DNA of 64,000 nucleotides from Tissierella praeacuta DSM 18095 (GTDB lineage Bacteria; Bacillota; Clostridia; Tissierellales; Tissierellaceae), in assembly GCF_900128955.1 (NCBI RefSeq), contig NZ_FQTY01000013.1, positions 1 to 64,000 of the forward strand. Direction: 5' to 3'. The notes beneath the pieces are model-generated. The model had not been told where the DNA came from. It searched no databases and saw only the letters and a program-made list of their open reading frames with translations. Of this stretch, positions 1 through 6,937 are shown piece after piece. A program made the translations under genes and the position numbers. Each line of letters starts with the position of its first letter. The stretch's first letter is position 1.

Positions 1-258
1 ATGAAAACAATTGATGAATGGCTCAGAAGAAGAATTCGAATGATAACATGGAAAAGTTGGAAGAAGGTCAAGACGAAATTTGTTAACCTTAAGAAACTGG
101 GAGTAGCAAGAGAAAAGGCATGGGAATGGGCAAATACAAGAAAAGGCTACTGGCATACGGCCAATAGCTGGATTCTTGCAACAACCCTAACCAATGCTAG
201 GTTTGAAAAACAAGGTTATTTAAGTTTTCTTAAATATTACCTTGAAGTTAAAGTGTAA
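1..258 (+). CDS. ltrA: Group II intron reverse transcriptase/maturase, C-terminal part
   Basis: Only the last 85 codons lie in the window; the ATG at base 1 is probably internal, with the rest of the gene to the left. The residues match the C-terminal region of group II intron proteins: an EWLRRRIRM segment, then a KAWEWANTRKGYW-type stretch and a terminal YLSFLKYYL-like end. In full-length relatives this region holds the maturase/DNA-binding end, and the reverse transcriptase domain lies upstream. Intron domains V and VI follow directly, as expected for an intron ORF placed in domain IV. Whether the intron is intact cannot be judged here. Confidence 0.85.
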   Translation: MKTIDEWLRRRIRMITWKSWKKVKTKFVNLKKLGVAREKAWEWANTRKGYWHTANSWILATTLTNARFEKQGYLSFLKYYLEVKV

Positions 259-261
259 ACT

Positions 262-342
262 ATGAAACCGCCGTATACCGAACGGTACGTACGGTGGTGA
301 GGGAGGTCGGTAAATAAATTAATTATTTACCTCCTACCCGAT
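262..342 (+). mobile_element. Group II intron 3' end (domains V and VI)
   Basis: Bases 266-299 form the short domain V hairpin, with CCGTATACCG and GTACGTACGG arms typical of bacterial group II introns. Bases about 301-342 form domain VI: GTAAATA and TTATTTAC pair, followed by CTCCTACCCGAT, where the 3' splice site should fall just after CCCGAT. The exact 3' boundary is inferred by analogy. The next base begins the reverse-strand stop codon of the DUF1858 gene. Confidence 0.8.
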
Positions 343-537
343 TTATGCATTTAATGCAGCCATTAATTTATCTAAATCTAAGCCATGTACCATAGCAGCT
401 TCTTCTAAGCTTTCCATTTGACTTGATGGACATCCCACACAACCCATACCAAATCTCATAAGAACTTCTACTGCTTCTGGTTTTTTTCTAATTAGTTCAC
501 CAATTAACATATCTTTAGTAATTTCCATATTTTTCAA
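343..537 (-). CDS. DUF1858 domain protein with CxxC motif
   Basis: This 64-residue protein matches the small DUF1858 family: an ITKDMLIGELI start, a PEAVEVLMRFGMGCVGCP core and a C-terminal LDLDKLMAALN helix. The CVGC pair (residues 33-36) is the conserved redox or metal-binding CxxC of the family, which often occurs alone or fused to hybrid-cluster and sulfur-metabolism proteins. It is preceded on its own strand by an AGGAGG-type ribosome binding site. The stop codon coincides with the 3' boundary of the group II intron, so the original downstream flank lies beyond the intron. No specific reaction can be assigned. Confidence 0.8.
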   Translation of the reverse strand: MKNMEITKDMLIGELIRKKPEAVEVLMRFGMGCVGCPSSQMESLEEAAMVHGLDLDKLMAALNA

Positions 538-684
538 CCTCCTTTTTAATTCTTACTATTATAGTAGCATATCTTTTATTTGCTTTCTAGCATAATTTAT
601 CATTTCACAAAATATGAAAATTATTTAATATTTTTTTGTATAAAAAAAATATTATTGGAGATTACTATATCAGGAGGTGAAATA

Positions 685-1068
685 ATGGATAATGATAATA
701 GAAATAGAGAACAAAATAAAGGCAGAGATGATGATTTCAACATAGGAGAAATGCTTATAAGAGTTTTGGTAACAGCAATAGTCGTTGCTATAGCAGCATA
801 CTTTACTCCAGGATTTACAATAGATGGTATATGGAGTCTATTGTTAGCATCTGTAGTAATTGGAGTATTAGACCATTTAGTACAAAGATTTACTGGTATT
901 AATGCTTCGCCCTTTGGAAGAGGAATAACAGGATTTCTAGTTGCTGCAATCATTCTTTATGTTACCAAATTTATAGTTCCTGGCTTCAATATATCTATAT
1001 GGGGAGCTATAATAGGTGCTCTAGTAATAGGTATAGTAGATGCTATAATACCAGGGAGAGCAATGTAA
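685..1068 (+). CDS. Phage holin family / YvlD-like four-helix membrane protein
   Basis: The protein has 127 residues. I chose the ATG at 685 because AGGAGGTG lies at the right distance, although the frame is open from 580. A polar, charged N-terminus of about 30 residues is followed by four hydrophobic segments: two (about 30-50 and 53-70), a short loop containing NASPFGRG, then two more near the C-terminus. This is the pattern of the small membrane proteins annotated as phage holin family (YvlD-like), which in Firmicutes are chromosomal envelope-stress proteins and not real holins. No phage genes surround it. Function is inferred from topology only. Confidence 0.75.
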   Translation: MDNDNRNREQNKGRDDDFNIGEMLIRVLVTAIVVAIAAYFTPGFTIDGIWSLLLASVVIGVLDHLVQRFTGINASPFGRGITGFLVAAIILYVTKFIVPGFNISIWGAIIGALVIGIVDAIIPGRAM

Positions 1069-1139
1069 GATAATTGACAATTAAAATACTAAGAAAAAAA
1101 AGTAAATAATAAACAAAAGATTAAATGACGAAGGTTATT

Positions 1140-1213
1140 AAAACTGAAATTCTTTTCTATCTTTATTATGGAGACTTATAATCACTATAAAGGTAGAGGG
1201 GGGTTTCAGTTTT
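1140..1213 (+). terminator. Long G-U-rich hairpin, possible terminator or structured RNA
   Basis: Bases 1140-1166 pair with 1187-1213 to give a 27-bp stem with a 20-base loop. The outer ten pairs (AAAACTGAAA with TTTCAGTTTT) are perfect, and the middle part depends on several G-U pairs (TTCTTTT opposite AGGGGGG). Pairing of this kind holds only in RNA made from the + strand. A T-rich run follows (1216-1222). It may terminate the upstream membrane-protein gene. Confidence 0.5.
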
Positions 1214-1293
1214 GATTTTTTTGATTATAAAGTTTAAGATTAGGGTAATCTATAATAACATATATATTTATAGAAAAAACTAATAAATAATTG

Positions 1294-1322
1294 TTTACAA
1301 ATACCCTATGAGGGTATATAAT
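1294..1322 (+). promoter_or_regulatory. Sigma-A promoter of the selenoprotein gene
   Basis: TTTACA (1294-1299) and TATAAT (1317-1322) are separated by exactly 17 bases and lie 34 bases before the start codon of the HesB-like gene. The spacer is almost entirely filled by an operator-like dyad. Confidence 0.75.
1301..1317. promoter_or_regulatory. CsoR/CstR-type operator dyad
   Basis: ATACCCTATGAGGGTAT is a dyad with ATACCC and GGGTAT arms around a 5-base centre. It resembles operators of the CsoR family (copper-sensing CsoR, persulfide-sensing CstR), which carry ACCC/GGGT arms with AT flanks. It sits between the -35 and -10 boxes, where a bound repressor would block RNA polymerase. The regulator gene is not in the window, and the family match is by motif only. 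Confidence 0.55.
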
Positions 1323-1356
1323 ATATACAAAGAGAGAATAATTAGGAGGTAATTAA

Positions 1357-1653
1357 ATGATTATAGATTTAACTACAAAAGCTACTGAAGAGTTAACAAA
1401 AATAGTTGAGAGTAAAAACACTGAAAAGCCTTTAAGAATTTTTATCGCAGGTTATGGTTGAGGTGGTCCATCATTTGGATTAGCTCTGGATGAGCGTAAA
1501 GAAGGCGATGTAGAAACTAGAGTAAATGATTTTACATTTGTATTAGAAGAAGGATTAGAAGAGAGTTTTGGAAAGTTCACAGTAGATTACAGTGATAACT
1601 GGCTAAGAAGAGGATTTACAGTAATCCCTGATAGAGCTGCTGGTGGATGTTAG
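1357..1653 (+). CDS. HesB/IscA-like selenoprotein (UGA = Sec35)
   Basis: Read with the in-frame TGA at 1459-1461 as selenocysteine, this gives 98 residues. Before it come RPLRIFIAG-type residues and GYG; after it comes GGPSFGLALDE, then a WLRRGFTV segment and a terminal AAGGC. This is the pattern of the clostridial HesB-like selenoproteins, where Sec replaces the first conserved Cys of A-type Fe-S carriers. AGGAGG precedes the ATG. The reading frame and family similarity continue without a break on both sides of the TGA, which argues against a pseudogene. A stem-loop suited to SelB lies downstream of the TGA. Its role is probably Fe-S, persulfide or redox handling, but the substrate is unknown. 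It is monocistronic, with its own promoter and terminator. Confidence 0.88.
1480..1499 (+). promoter_or_regulatory. Bacterial SECIS-like stem-loop
   Basis: TTAGCTC (1480-1486) pairs with GAGC-TAA (1492-1499, one bulged G at 1496), leaving a 5-base loop TGGAT with two Gs. The loop starts 25 bases after the UGA. Bacterial SECIS elements are short hairpins inside the reading frame with G in the apical loop at about this distance, so this fits SelB recruitment. Confidence 0.65.
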
Positions 1654-1679
1654 TTAGGAAAAAATGAATAATTTTAAAT

Positions 1680-1710
1680 AAAAAAGATAGGATTCCTATC
1701 TTTTTTATTT
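1680..1710 (+). terminator. Rho-independent terminator after the selenoprotein gene
   Basis: GATAGG and CCTATC (1686-1691 and 1695-1700) form a stem extended by an A-tract on the left and TTTTTT on the right. It lies 27 bases after the TAG stop. Confidence 0.8.
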
Positions 1711-1728
1711 TCGAGAACATGGAAACTG

Positions 1729-1737
1729 TGGTATAAT
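1729..1737 (+). promoter_or_regulatory. Possible extended -10 promoter of the mgtE leader
   Basis: TGGTATAAT is a full extended -10 element. No good -35 box is visible upstream. A transcript starting just after it would carry the repeat and the leader ORF before mgtE. Confidence 0.4.
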
Positions 1738-1866
1738 AACAATTAACAGAGAACAATTAACAAAAAACAATTAAAACATTAATTAATTTTAATGTTTTAA
1801 TTGTTAAATAAGCATTGATTAAATATAGTAAATGGTTAATTGTTAAATGTTAATTGCTAATTGTAA
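1738..1866. repeat. AT-rich AACAATTAA-type intergenic repeat, copy 1
   Basis: Several AACAATTAA/TTAATTGTT words surround a perfect inverted repeat with 15-bp arms (1766-1780 and 1791-1805). A related copy precedes spmA (about 3440-3540), and shorter relatives occur in other gaps. No coding capacity is seen. It looks like a dispersed, non-autonomous intergenic repeat. Confidence 0.5.
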
Positions 1867-1880
1867 AAGAAGGGTTGGTG

Positions 1881-1979
1881 ATGAAAATGGATTCGGGTCC
1901 TGTACCCAGTTGTATTAAAAAACAAATTTTTAAAATAATAATGGGAGAACCATTTTTATCACAAAACATGGTTCTCTAA
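1881..1979 (+). CDS. Candidate leader peptide upstream of mgtE (32 aa)
   Basis: An ATG-to-TAA frame of 32 codons begins MKMDSGPVPSC and ends 14 bases before the mgtE start. GAAGGGTTGGTG supplies a modest ribosome binding site. Its last codons lie inside a hairpin, so translation would reshape the leader RNA. Early Asp and Pro residues recall the enterobacterial MgtL leader, whose D/P-rich nascent chain destabilises ribosomes at low Mg2+. That parallel is inference; no sequence homology is claimed. Confidence 0.5.
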   Translation: MKMDSGPVPSCIKKQIFKIIMGEPFLSQNMVL

Positions 1980-1996
1980 ATTGGAGGGAGAACATG
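1945..1996 (+). promoter_or_regulatory. Mutually exclusive hairpins controlling the mgtE start
   Basis: Segment A GAGAACCAT (1945-1953) pairs perfectly with segment B ATGGTTCTC (1968-1976). Segment B can instead pair with segment C GAGAACATG (1988-1996, one bulged base), which includes the mgtE ATG and places the GGAGG ribosome binding site in the loop. A:B would leave mgtE open and B:C would close it. A ribosome on the leader ORF covers A and B, so leader translation could decide the outcome. Confidence 0.6.
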
Positions 1997-3331
1997 GATG
2001 AAAGAAAACTTTTAGAATTAATTCAACAAAAAAAGTATATAGAAATTAAAAAAGAACTGTCAGAAATGAATGAAGTAGACGTAGCTGAACTTTTAGACCC
2101 ATTAGATGCACATATGACATTGTTAATATTCAGGATGCTGCCAAAGGATTTGGCAGTAGAAGTATTTGCACATTTTTCTACTGAACAGCAGCTAGGAATT
2201 ATAAATTCTGTAACAGATAAAGAATTAGAATATATCATGGATGAATTGTTTTTCGATGACATGATAGATTTAATAGAAGAAATGCCAGCAAACATTGTTA
2301 AAAAAGTGCTCAAAGCTACTAAAGAAGATGAAAGAAAATTAATAAATCAATTTTTAAAATATCCTGCAGATTCTGCTGGCAGCATAATGACCATAGAATA
2401 TGTAGATTTGAGAAAAGGAATTACAGTAAAGGAAGCATTGGAACATATAAAAGAAACTGGGTTAAATAAAGAAACAGTTTATACCTGCTATGTGACAGAT
2501 GGAAAAAGAACCTTAGAAGGATTTGTTTCCCTAAGAACCCTAGTTACATCTGATGAAGAATTGCTTATAGATGATATAATGGAAGATGAAGTAATTCGTG
2601 TAAATACCCATGACGACCAAGAAAGTGTTGCTAATGTATTTAGAAAATATGGTTTTTTAGCATTACCAGTTGTAGACAATGAAAATAGACTTACAGGAAT
2701 TATTACTGTAGATGATATTATGGATATTATGGAACAGGAAGCAACAGAAGACTTTCAAATAATGGCTGCCATGTCCCCGTCAGAGGATGCATATTTAAAT
2801 ACAGGAGTATTTGCTTTGGCAAGACATAGACTACCTTGGCTATTGATACTTATGGTTTCAGCCACATTTACTGGTAGAATAATGGGTAAGTTTGAAAATG
2901 TATTAGCCTCTGTAGTCATACTTAGCACATTTATACCTATGCTTATGGATACAGGTGGAAATTCAGGAAGCCAATCCTCAACTCTAATAATAAGAGGATT
3001 AGCTACTGGTGAAATAACTACTCATGATTGGTTGAAGGTATTATGGAAGGAATTAAGAATTAGTCTTATAGTAGGAATTGTTCTATCAGCTATAAACTTT
3101 GTAAGACTTATAGTGATTGAGAAAATTGAATTATCCATAGCTATTACTGTTTCTCTAACCTTAATAGTAACTGTTATGACATCAAAGGTTGTTGGAGGTA
3201 CTTTGCCTTTAGTAGCTAAAAAGCTAAAATTAGATCCAGCTATTATGGCAGGACCATTAATTACAACTATAGTAGATGCTCTAAGTTTGATAGTATATTT
3301 TGGTATAGCTACAACCTTATTGGGGCTGTAA
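1994..3331 (+). CDS. mgtE: Magnesium transporter MgtE
   Basis: At 445 residues this is a full-length MgtE-type Mg2+ channel. The N-terminal superhelical domain (about 1-130, with repeated ELLDPLD and FDDMIDLIEEMP-type segments) is followed by a CBS pair (about 135-260) and five membrane helices (about 285-445). The family signature DTGGNSGSQSSTLIIRGL lies at the start of the membrane domain. In known MgtE structures the cytoplasmic domains sense Mg2+ and close the pore. The start at 1994 is fixed by GGAGGG at 1983-1988. Upstream is a leader ORF with alternative hairpins in place of the M-box riboswitch common before mgtE. Confidence 0.95.
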   Translation: MDERKLLELIQQKKYIEIKKELSEMNEVDVAELLDPLDAHMTLLIFRMLPKDLAVEVFAHFSTEQQLGIINSVTDKELEYIMDELFFDDMIDLIEEMPANIVKKVLKATKEDERKLINQFLKYPADSAGSIMTIEYVDLRKGITVKEALEHIKETGLNKETVYTCYVTDGKRTLEGFVSLRTLVTSDEELLIDDIMEDEVIRVNTHDDQESVANVFRKYGFLALPVVDNENRLTGIITVDDIMDIMEQEATEDFQIMAAMSPSEDAYLNTGVFALARHRLPWLLILMVSATFTGRIMGKFENVLASVVILSTFIPMLMDTGGNSGSQSSTLIIRGLATGEITTHDWLKVLWKELRISLIVGIVLSAINFVRLIVIEKIELSIAITVSLTLIVTVMTSKVVGGTLPLVAKKLKLDPAIMAGPLITTIVDALSLIVYFGIATTLLGL

Positions 3332-3368
3332 TAAAGAATAAAGAACAATTAAGAGAATAGGAGAATTA

Positions 3369-3407
3369 ATAGAGTCAAGTTGATTTAACTTGGCTCTTAT
3401 TATTTTT
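3369..3407 (+). terminator. Rho-independent terminator after mgtE
   Basis: AGAGTCAAGTT and AACTTGGCTCT (3371-3381 and 3387-3397) form an 11-bp stem with one G-U pair, followed by TATTATTTTTT. Confidence 0.75.
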
Positions 3408-3439
3408 TGAATATAGACAAGTTTTACAGAATAGGATAA

Positions 3440-3540
3440 TAACAATTAACAAAAAAGAATTTTGTCAATTAACAATTATCAAAGAGCATAGAACAATTAA
3501 AACATTAATTTATTTAATGCTTTAAAATTGTTAATTGTTA
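3440..3540. repeat. AT-rich AACAATTAA-type intergenic repeat, copy 2
   Basis: It shares the AACAATTAAAACATTAAT core and the TTGTTAATTGTTAATG end with the copy before mgtE, and also ends right before a ribosome binding site. Its inverted core is less perfect. No reading frame is seen. Confidence 0.45.
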
Positions 3541-3555
3541 ATGAGGGGTGATTAT

Positions 3556-4176
3556 ATGCTCAATCTTATATGGGCAGGTTTAATTATTATTGGGTTTGGA
3601 GTTGGAATTCTTACTGGGAACTTAGATAGTGTCACAAATGCAGCCATAAACAATGCTAAATCGGCAGTAGAACTCGCCATGGGTCTTATAGGTGTTATGG
3701 CATTATGGTTGGGAATAATGAAAATAGCAGAGGATTCTGGGCTTATAAGATGTATATCCAAAATATTAAAACCAATTATGATAATTTTATTTCCAGAGGT
3801 ACCAGAGGAACATCCTGCTATGGGAGCTATGATAATGAATATCTCAGCCAATATATTAGGTTTAGGCAATGCTGCTACTCCTTTTGGATTAAGGGCTATG
3901 GAGGAATTACAAAGATTAAATAAACATAAGGATACTGCAACTAATGCTATGGTTACTTTTCTTGCTATAAATACTTCATCAGTAACTTTAATACCAGCCT
4001 CAACTATTGCTATATTATCAGCAGCAGGTGCATCTAACCCTACGGAAATAATAGGACCCACTATAATAGCAACTACTATATCTACAACTGTAGCTATAAT
4101 TGCAGCAAGGATACTACAAAAACTTCCTAAATATGAGATGAAAAAAATTAATAAAAAAATAGGGAGGAATTATTAA
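3556..4176 (+). CDS. spmA: Spore maturation protein A
   Basis: The protein has 206 residues. I placed the start at 3556 because GAGGGG lies a few bases upstream; the in-frame ATG at 3535 has no ribosome binding site. It is a polytopic membrane protein of the nucleoside-recognition (Gate) fold: a first helix, a helix with MGLIGVMALWLGIMKIAED (about 45-65), then MNISANILGLGNAATPFGLRA in the middle and hydrophobic C-terminal helices. SpmA and SpmB are needed for dehydration of the forespore core. It is joined end to end with spmB, giving a two-gene operon. Confidence 0.95.
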   Translation: MLNLIWAGLIIIGFGVGILTGNLDSVTNAAINNAKSAVELAMGLIGVMALWLGIMKIAEDSGLIRCISKILKPIMIILFPEVPEEHPAMGAMIMNISANILGLGNAATPFGLRAMEELQRLNKHKDTATNAMVTFLAINTSSVTLIPASTIAILSAAGASNPTEIIGPTIIATTISTTVAIIAARILQKLPKYEMKKINKKIGRNY

Positions 4177-4713
4177 ATGCTCCCTATAATAATGGAAGTT
4201 TTATCTAAGTTATCAATTCCTCTTATGCTAGTTGGTATTATATCCTATGGAATGAGTAAAAATATTAATGTTTATGAATCCTTTGTAGAAGGAGCAGCAG
4301 ATGGGTTTTCCACTGCCATAAGAATAATACCTTCATTTGTAGCCATGCTTGTAGCAATTGGAGTTTTTAGGGAATCAGGAGCCATGGATATTTTAATTAA
4401 GATATTTACACCAATTATAAAGGTTTTTAATATACCAGGAGAATTAGTTCCTATGATATTTATGCGACCTTTATCGGGTTCAGGTGCTCAAGGAATATTA
4501 AGTGAACTAGCCACAAATTATGGGGCAGAATCCTTATTAGCTCAAACAGCGGCAGTAATGATGGGTTCTAGTGAAACAACATTCTATGTATTGGCAGTAT
4601 ATTTTGGGTCTATATCCATAAAAAAACAAAGACACGCATTGGCAGCAGGGTTAATAGCAGATTTAGCAGGGTTGATTTCAGCAGTTTATATAACGAGATT
4701 ATTTTTTAATTGA
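4177..4713 (+). CDS. spmB: Spore maturation protein B
   Basis: This 178-residue polytopic protein is the standard partner of SpmA. It shows VGIISYGMSKNINVYESFVEGA near the N-terminus, then FMRPLSGSGAQGILSEL (about 110-125) and MMGSSETTFYVLAVYFGS, both typical of Gate-domain proteins. The ATG directly follows the spmA stop codon, and GGGAGGAAT inside the end of spmA is its ribosome binding site, so the two are probably translationally coupled. A terminator follows. Confidence 0.95.
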   Translation: MLPIIMEVLSKLSIPLMLVGIISYGMSKNINVYESFVEGAADGFSTAIRIIPSFVAMLVAIGVFRESGAMDILIKIFTPIIKVFNIPGELVPMIFMRPLSGSGAQGILSELATNYGAESLLAQTAAVMMGSSETTFYVLAVYFGSISIKKQRHALAAGLIADLAGLISAVYITRLFFN

Positions 4714-4735
4714 CAACTTACAATTGATAATTAAA

Positions 4736-4780
4736 AAGACCAAGAATTTTCTTCTGGAAGATCCTTGGTCTTGTGTTTTA
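4736..4780. terminator. Terminator between spmB and the chemoreceptor gene
   Basis: AAGACCAAG (4736-4744) pairs with CTTGGTCTT (4764-4772) around a 19-base loop, followed by a T-rich stretch. A-rich sequence on the other side means it could also serve the convergent chemoreceptor gene. Confidence 0.7.
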
Positions 4781-4864
4781 AATATAAAAATATTATAAAT
4801 CTTTTAATATTGTCAATTCTCAACTATCAATTGTTGCAATAGGAGAGTTGCTCCTTGTCTCAAA

Positions 4865-6667
4865 TTATACAATATATTTTTCCAATTCTTTACTAAACTC
4901 CATACTGACCTTTTTAAATTCATATATACTTTCCGTCATCTTTCTTATTTCTTCTGTATAGGATTGAACATTAGCAGAAACTTCTTGGGACGAAGCAGAA
5001 TTTTCTTCTGCAATAGCTGCTAAGGATTCTATTCCTTGAGATATAGAATTTATATTATTAGTTTCATTTGTAAGTTCCTTGGTTAATTCAATAATTAATT
5101 CTGATACTTGGGCTATGGAATTTACAGAATTACTATTTTCTTCTGCTACAGAATTTAATTTAATATTTTCCTTTTCAAGAATATTAAATTGGTCAGATAT
5201 ATCAAAAACAAATCCATCAATATCTTTAATAAAAGATTCTAGGTTATCATTAATAGTTTTAACAGCTTCCTTAGAACCTTCAGCAAGTTTTCTAATTTCC
5301 ATTGCAACAACTGTAAAACCTCTACCATATTCTCCAGCTCGTGAAGCTTCTATACTTGCATTTAAAGCTAATAAATTAGTTTGTTCAGCAATTTTTTCTA
5401 CAGTTTCAACTATATTACGAACTTCAGTTGCTCTATTTTGTAAATCTTGACCTTTAGATTGTACTTGAGAAAACTGTAATAGTACATGATTCAAGCTATC
5501 AGATGTAGACTTTAAATCTTCAAATCCTTGGTTTATTTGTGTAACGGCTGATTCTAATTCTTCTTTACCTGCATTTTCTTTTTTTACTACTTCATTTAAA
5601 GAAACAATAGAGTCATTTAACTTATATGCCACTTGCTCAGTTTCATCTGCTTGATTTATAGCACCGCCAGCCACCTGCTCTACTACATTGGATATTTCAT
5701 TTGAAGTAAAGCTCATATTACTGGAAATTTCAGCAAATTTATCAGCAAAAACATTTAATTCATCAGTAGTTCCCTTATATCCTACAAAATCTGCTTTTAT
5801 AGATTCCTTTAAATTCTTTACCTTTTTATTAATATCTTCAAAGAAATCATTAGTATCTATATCCAATACCATAGATAAATCTTTATCAACAATTTCATCT
5901 AGGGAATTATAGATAAATTTAAGAGGTTTAAATAATCCTTTGCTAATTAGAAATGGAACAATTGCTGAAAGAATTAAAGTTCCAAAAAAGGCAGTAGATG
6001 AAGATGCAAATTTAGATAACAAAGTTACAGGAAGACCTACTAATAAAAGGGATGCTATAGCAATTTTTCCCTCCATACTCTTTATAAATCCAAAAGATAA
6101 CAATTTGTTAAATCTAAACTTCCTTTGATAATAAATTTCTTCAGTGAAAGTAATAGCTATCTTTGTAAAATCTTCTGTCTTCTCTAAGGTTTCAACTGTA
6201 ATATCCTCTTTAAAATATTTGGCAGCACCCTCTAACATACCATGAAAATAAGGAAACATTCCCCTAGAAGAAGAATAAGTCATATGAGCAGTATGTTTAT
6301 CTATTGGTTTTATTCCTAAGATAGGTGGTTTTGCACCTGGAATTCTCTTTGTAACTACTACATGGATATCATACATAGCTTGAAGAAAAGAGTATAAATT
6401 CTTATATCTGAAGAATGCAGGATAAACTTTAGTATAAGTAATTACATTATGATTACCCATAGTTCTCCATACTTCATCGGTCTTTTTTCCCAATTTTTGG
6501 GCGATATAATCTAAAATTCCTCTAGCTGCTTTATCATCAATATCTTCTGTTGGAGTAAATATTTTATTGGGACTAATATTAAAATTCTCTAAAGCCTCAT
6601 TTGTTAAGCTTTCTCCATATAATTCTCTGCAGGTTTGAACCCATGCAGAAACAATAGTACCTTTCAC
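4865..6667 (-). CDS. H-NOX (heme) domain methyl-accepting chemotaxis protein
   Basis: The 600 residues hold an N-terminal H-NOX heme domain (about 1-185), two membrane helices (about 195-245) and an MCP signalling domain (about 300-600) with the conserved tip around [19 protein letters not shown]. The GTG start has a GGGGAGGAAG site. The heme ligand His102, the propionate-binding Tyr131/Ser133/Arg135 and Pro115 fall at the same positions as in the Caldanaerobacter tengcongensis H-NOX. Trp9, Asn74 and Tyr140, the distal-pocket residues that stabilise O2 there, are also present. The likely role is an O2 (or NO/CO) sensor feeding CheA. No other chemotaxis gene is nearby. Confidence 0.93.
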   Translation of the reverse strand: MKGTIVSAWVQTCRELYGESLTNEALENFNISPNKIFTPTEDIDDKAARGILDYIAQKLGKKTDEVWRTMGNHNVITYTKVYPAFFRYKNLYSFLQAMYDIHVVVTKRIPGAKPPILGIKPIDKHTAHMTYSSSRGMFPYFHGMLEGAAKYFKEDITVETLEKTEDFTKIAITFTEEIYYQRKFRFNKLLSFGFIKSMEGKIAIASLLLVGLPVTLLSKFASSSTAFFGTLILSAIVPFLISKGLFKPLKFIYNSLDEIVDKDLSMVLDIDTNDFFEDINKKVKNLKESIKADFVGYKGTTDELNVFADKFAEISSNMSFTSNEISNVVEQVAGGAINQADETEQVAYKLNDSIVSLNEVVKKENAGKEELESAVTQINQGFEDLKSTSDSLNHVLLQFSQVQSKGQDLQNRATEVRNIVETVEKIAEQTNLLALNASIEASRAGEYGRGFTVVAMEIRKLAEGSKEAVKTINDNLESFIKDIDGFVFDISDQFNILEKENIKLNSVAEENSNSVNSIAQVSELIIELTKELTNETNNINSISQGIESLAAIAEENSASSQEVSANVQSYTEEIRKMTESIYEFKKVSMEFSKELEKYIV

Positions 6668-6800
6668 AATTACTTCCTCCCCGTTATATAATTAAATATA
6701 TTATATCACAAGGGTCGTCAAAAATCCCAAAAAATTACTGTTATATTTTGATATAAACTAACTATGAACAAAAATTAACAAAAATAAATTTAAAATATAA

Positions 6801-6829
6801 TTGACAAATAAACCCATTAATAGTATAAT
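6801..6829 (+). promoter_or_regulatory. Upstream consensus sigma-A promoter of veg (P1)
   Basis: TTGACA (6801-6806), 17 bases, TATAAT (6824-6829): a perfect consensus match, lying 40 bp upstream of a second equally perfect promoter. Confidence 0.8.
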
Positions 6830-6840
6830 AATTAATTTAT

Positions 6841-6869
6841 TTGACAATATGGAATTTTTGTGATATAAT
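6841..6869 (+). promoter_or_regulatory. Downstream consensus sigma-A promoter of veg (P2)
   Basis: TTGACA (6841-6846), 17 bases, TATAAT (6864-6869). The transcript would start about 60 bases before the veg start codon. The veg promoter of Bacillus subtilis is likewise known as very strong. Confidence 0.85.
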
Positions 6870-6937
6870 TCATACATAAGTGACACTTCTTCTGCCTCCG
6901 ACTGTGGGGAGCAACTAATGGAAGGTGGTTTGCTATA

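Noticed and set aside
685-1068. Phage holin / prophage remnant
   Set aside because: Despite the family name no phage gene is near it, and the four-helix pattern fits YvlD-like chromosomal proteins.
1738-1993. M-box (ykoK) riboswitch upstream of mgtE
   Set aside because: The M-box core sequences and its long multi-helix layout are not visible; the leader holds a repeat, a short ORF and two small competing hairpins.
3552-4061. 169-residue reverse-strand reading frame opposite spmA
   Set aside because: Antisense shadow of a hydrophobic gene with no ribosome binding site or recognisable pattern.
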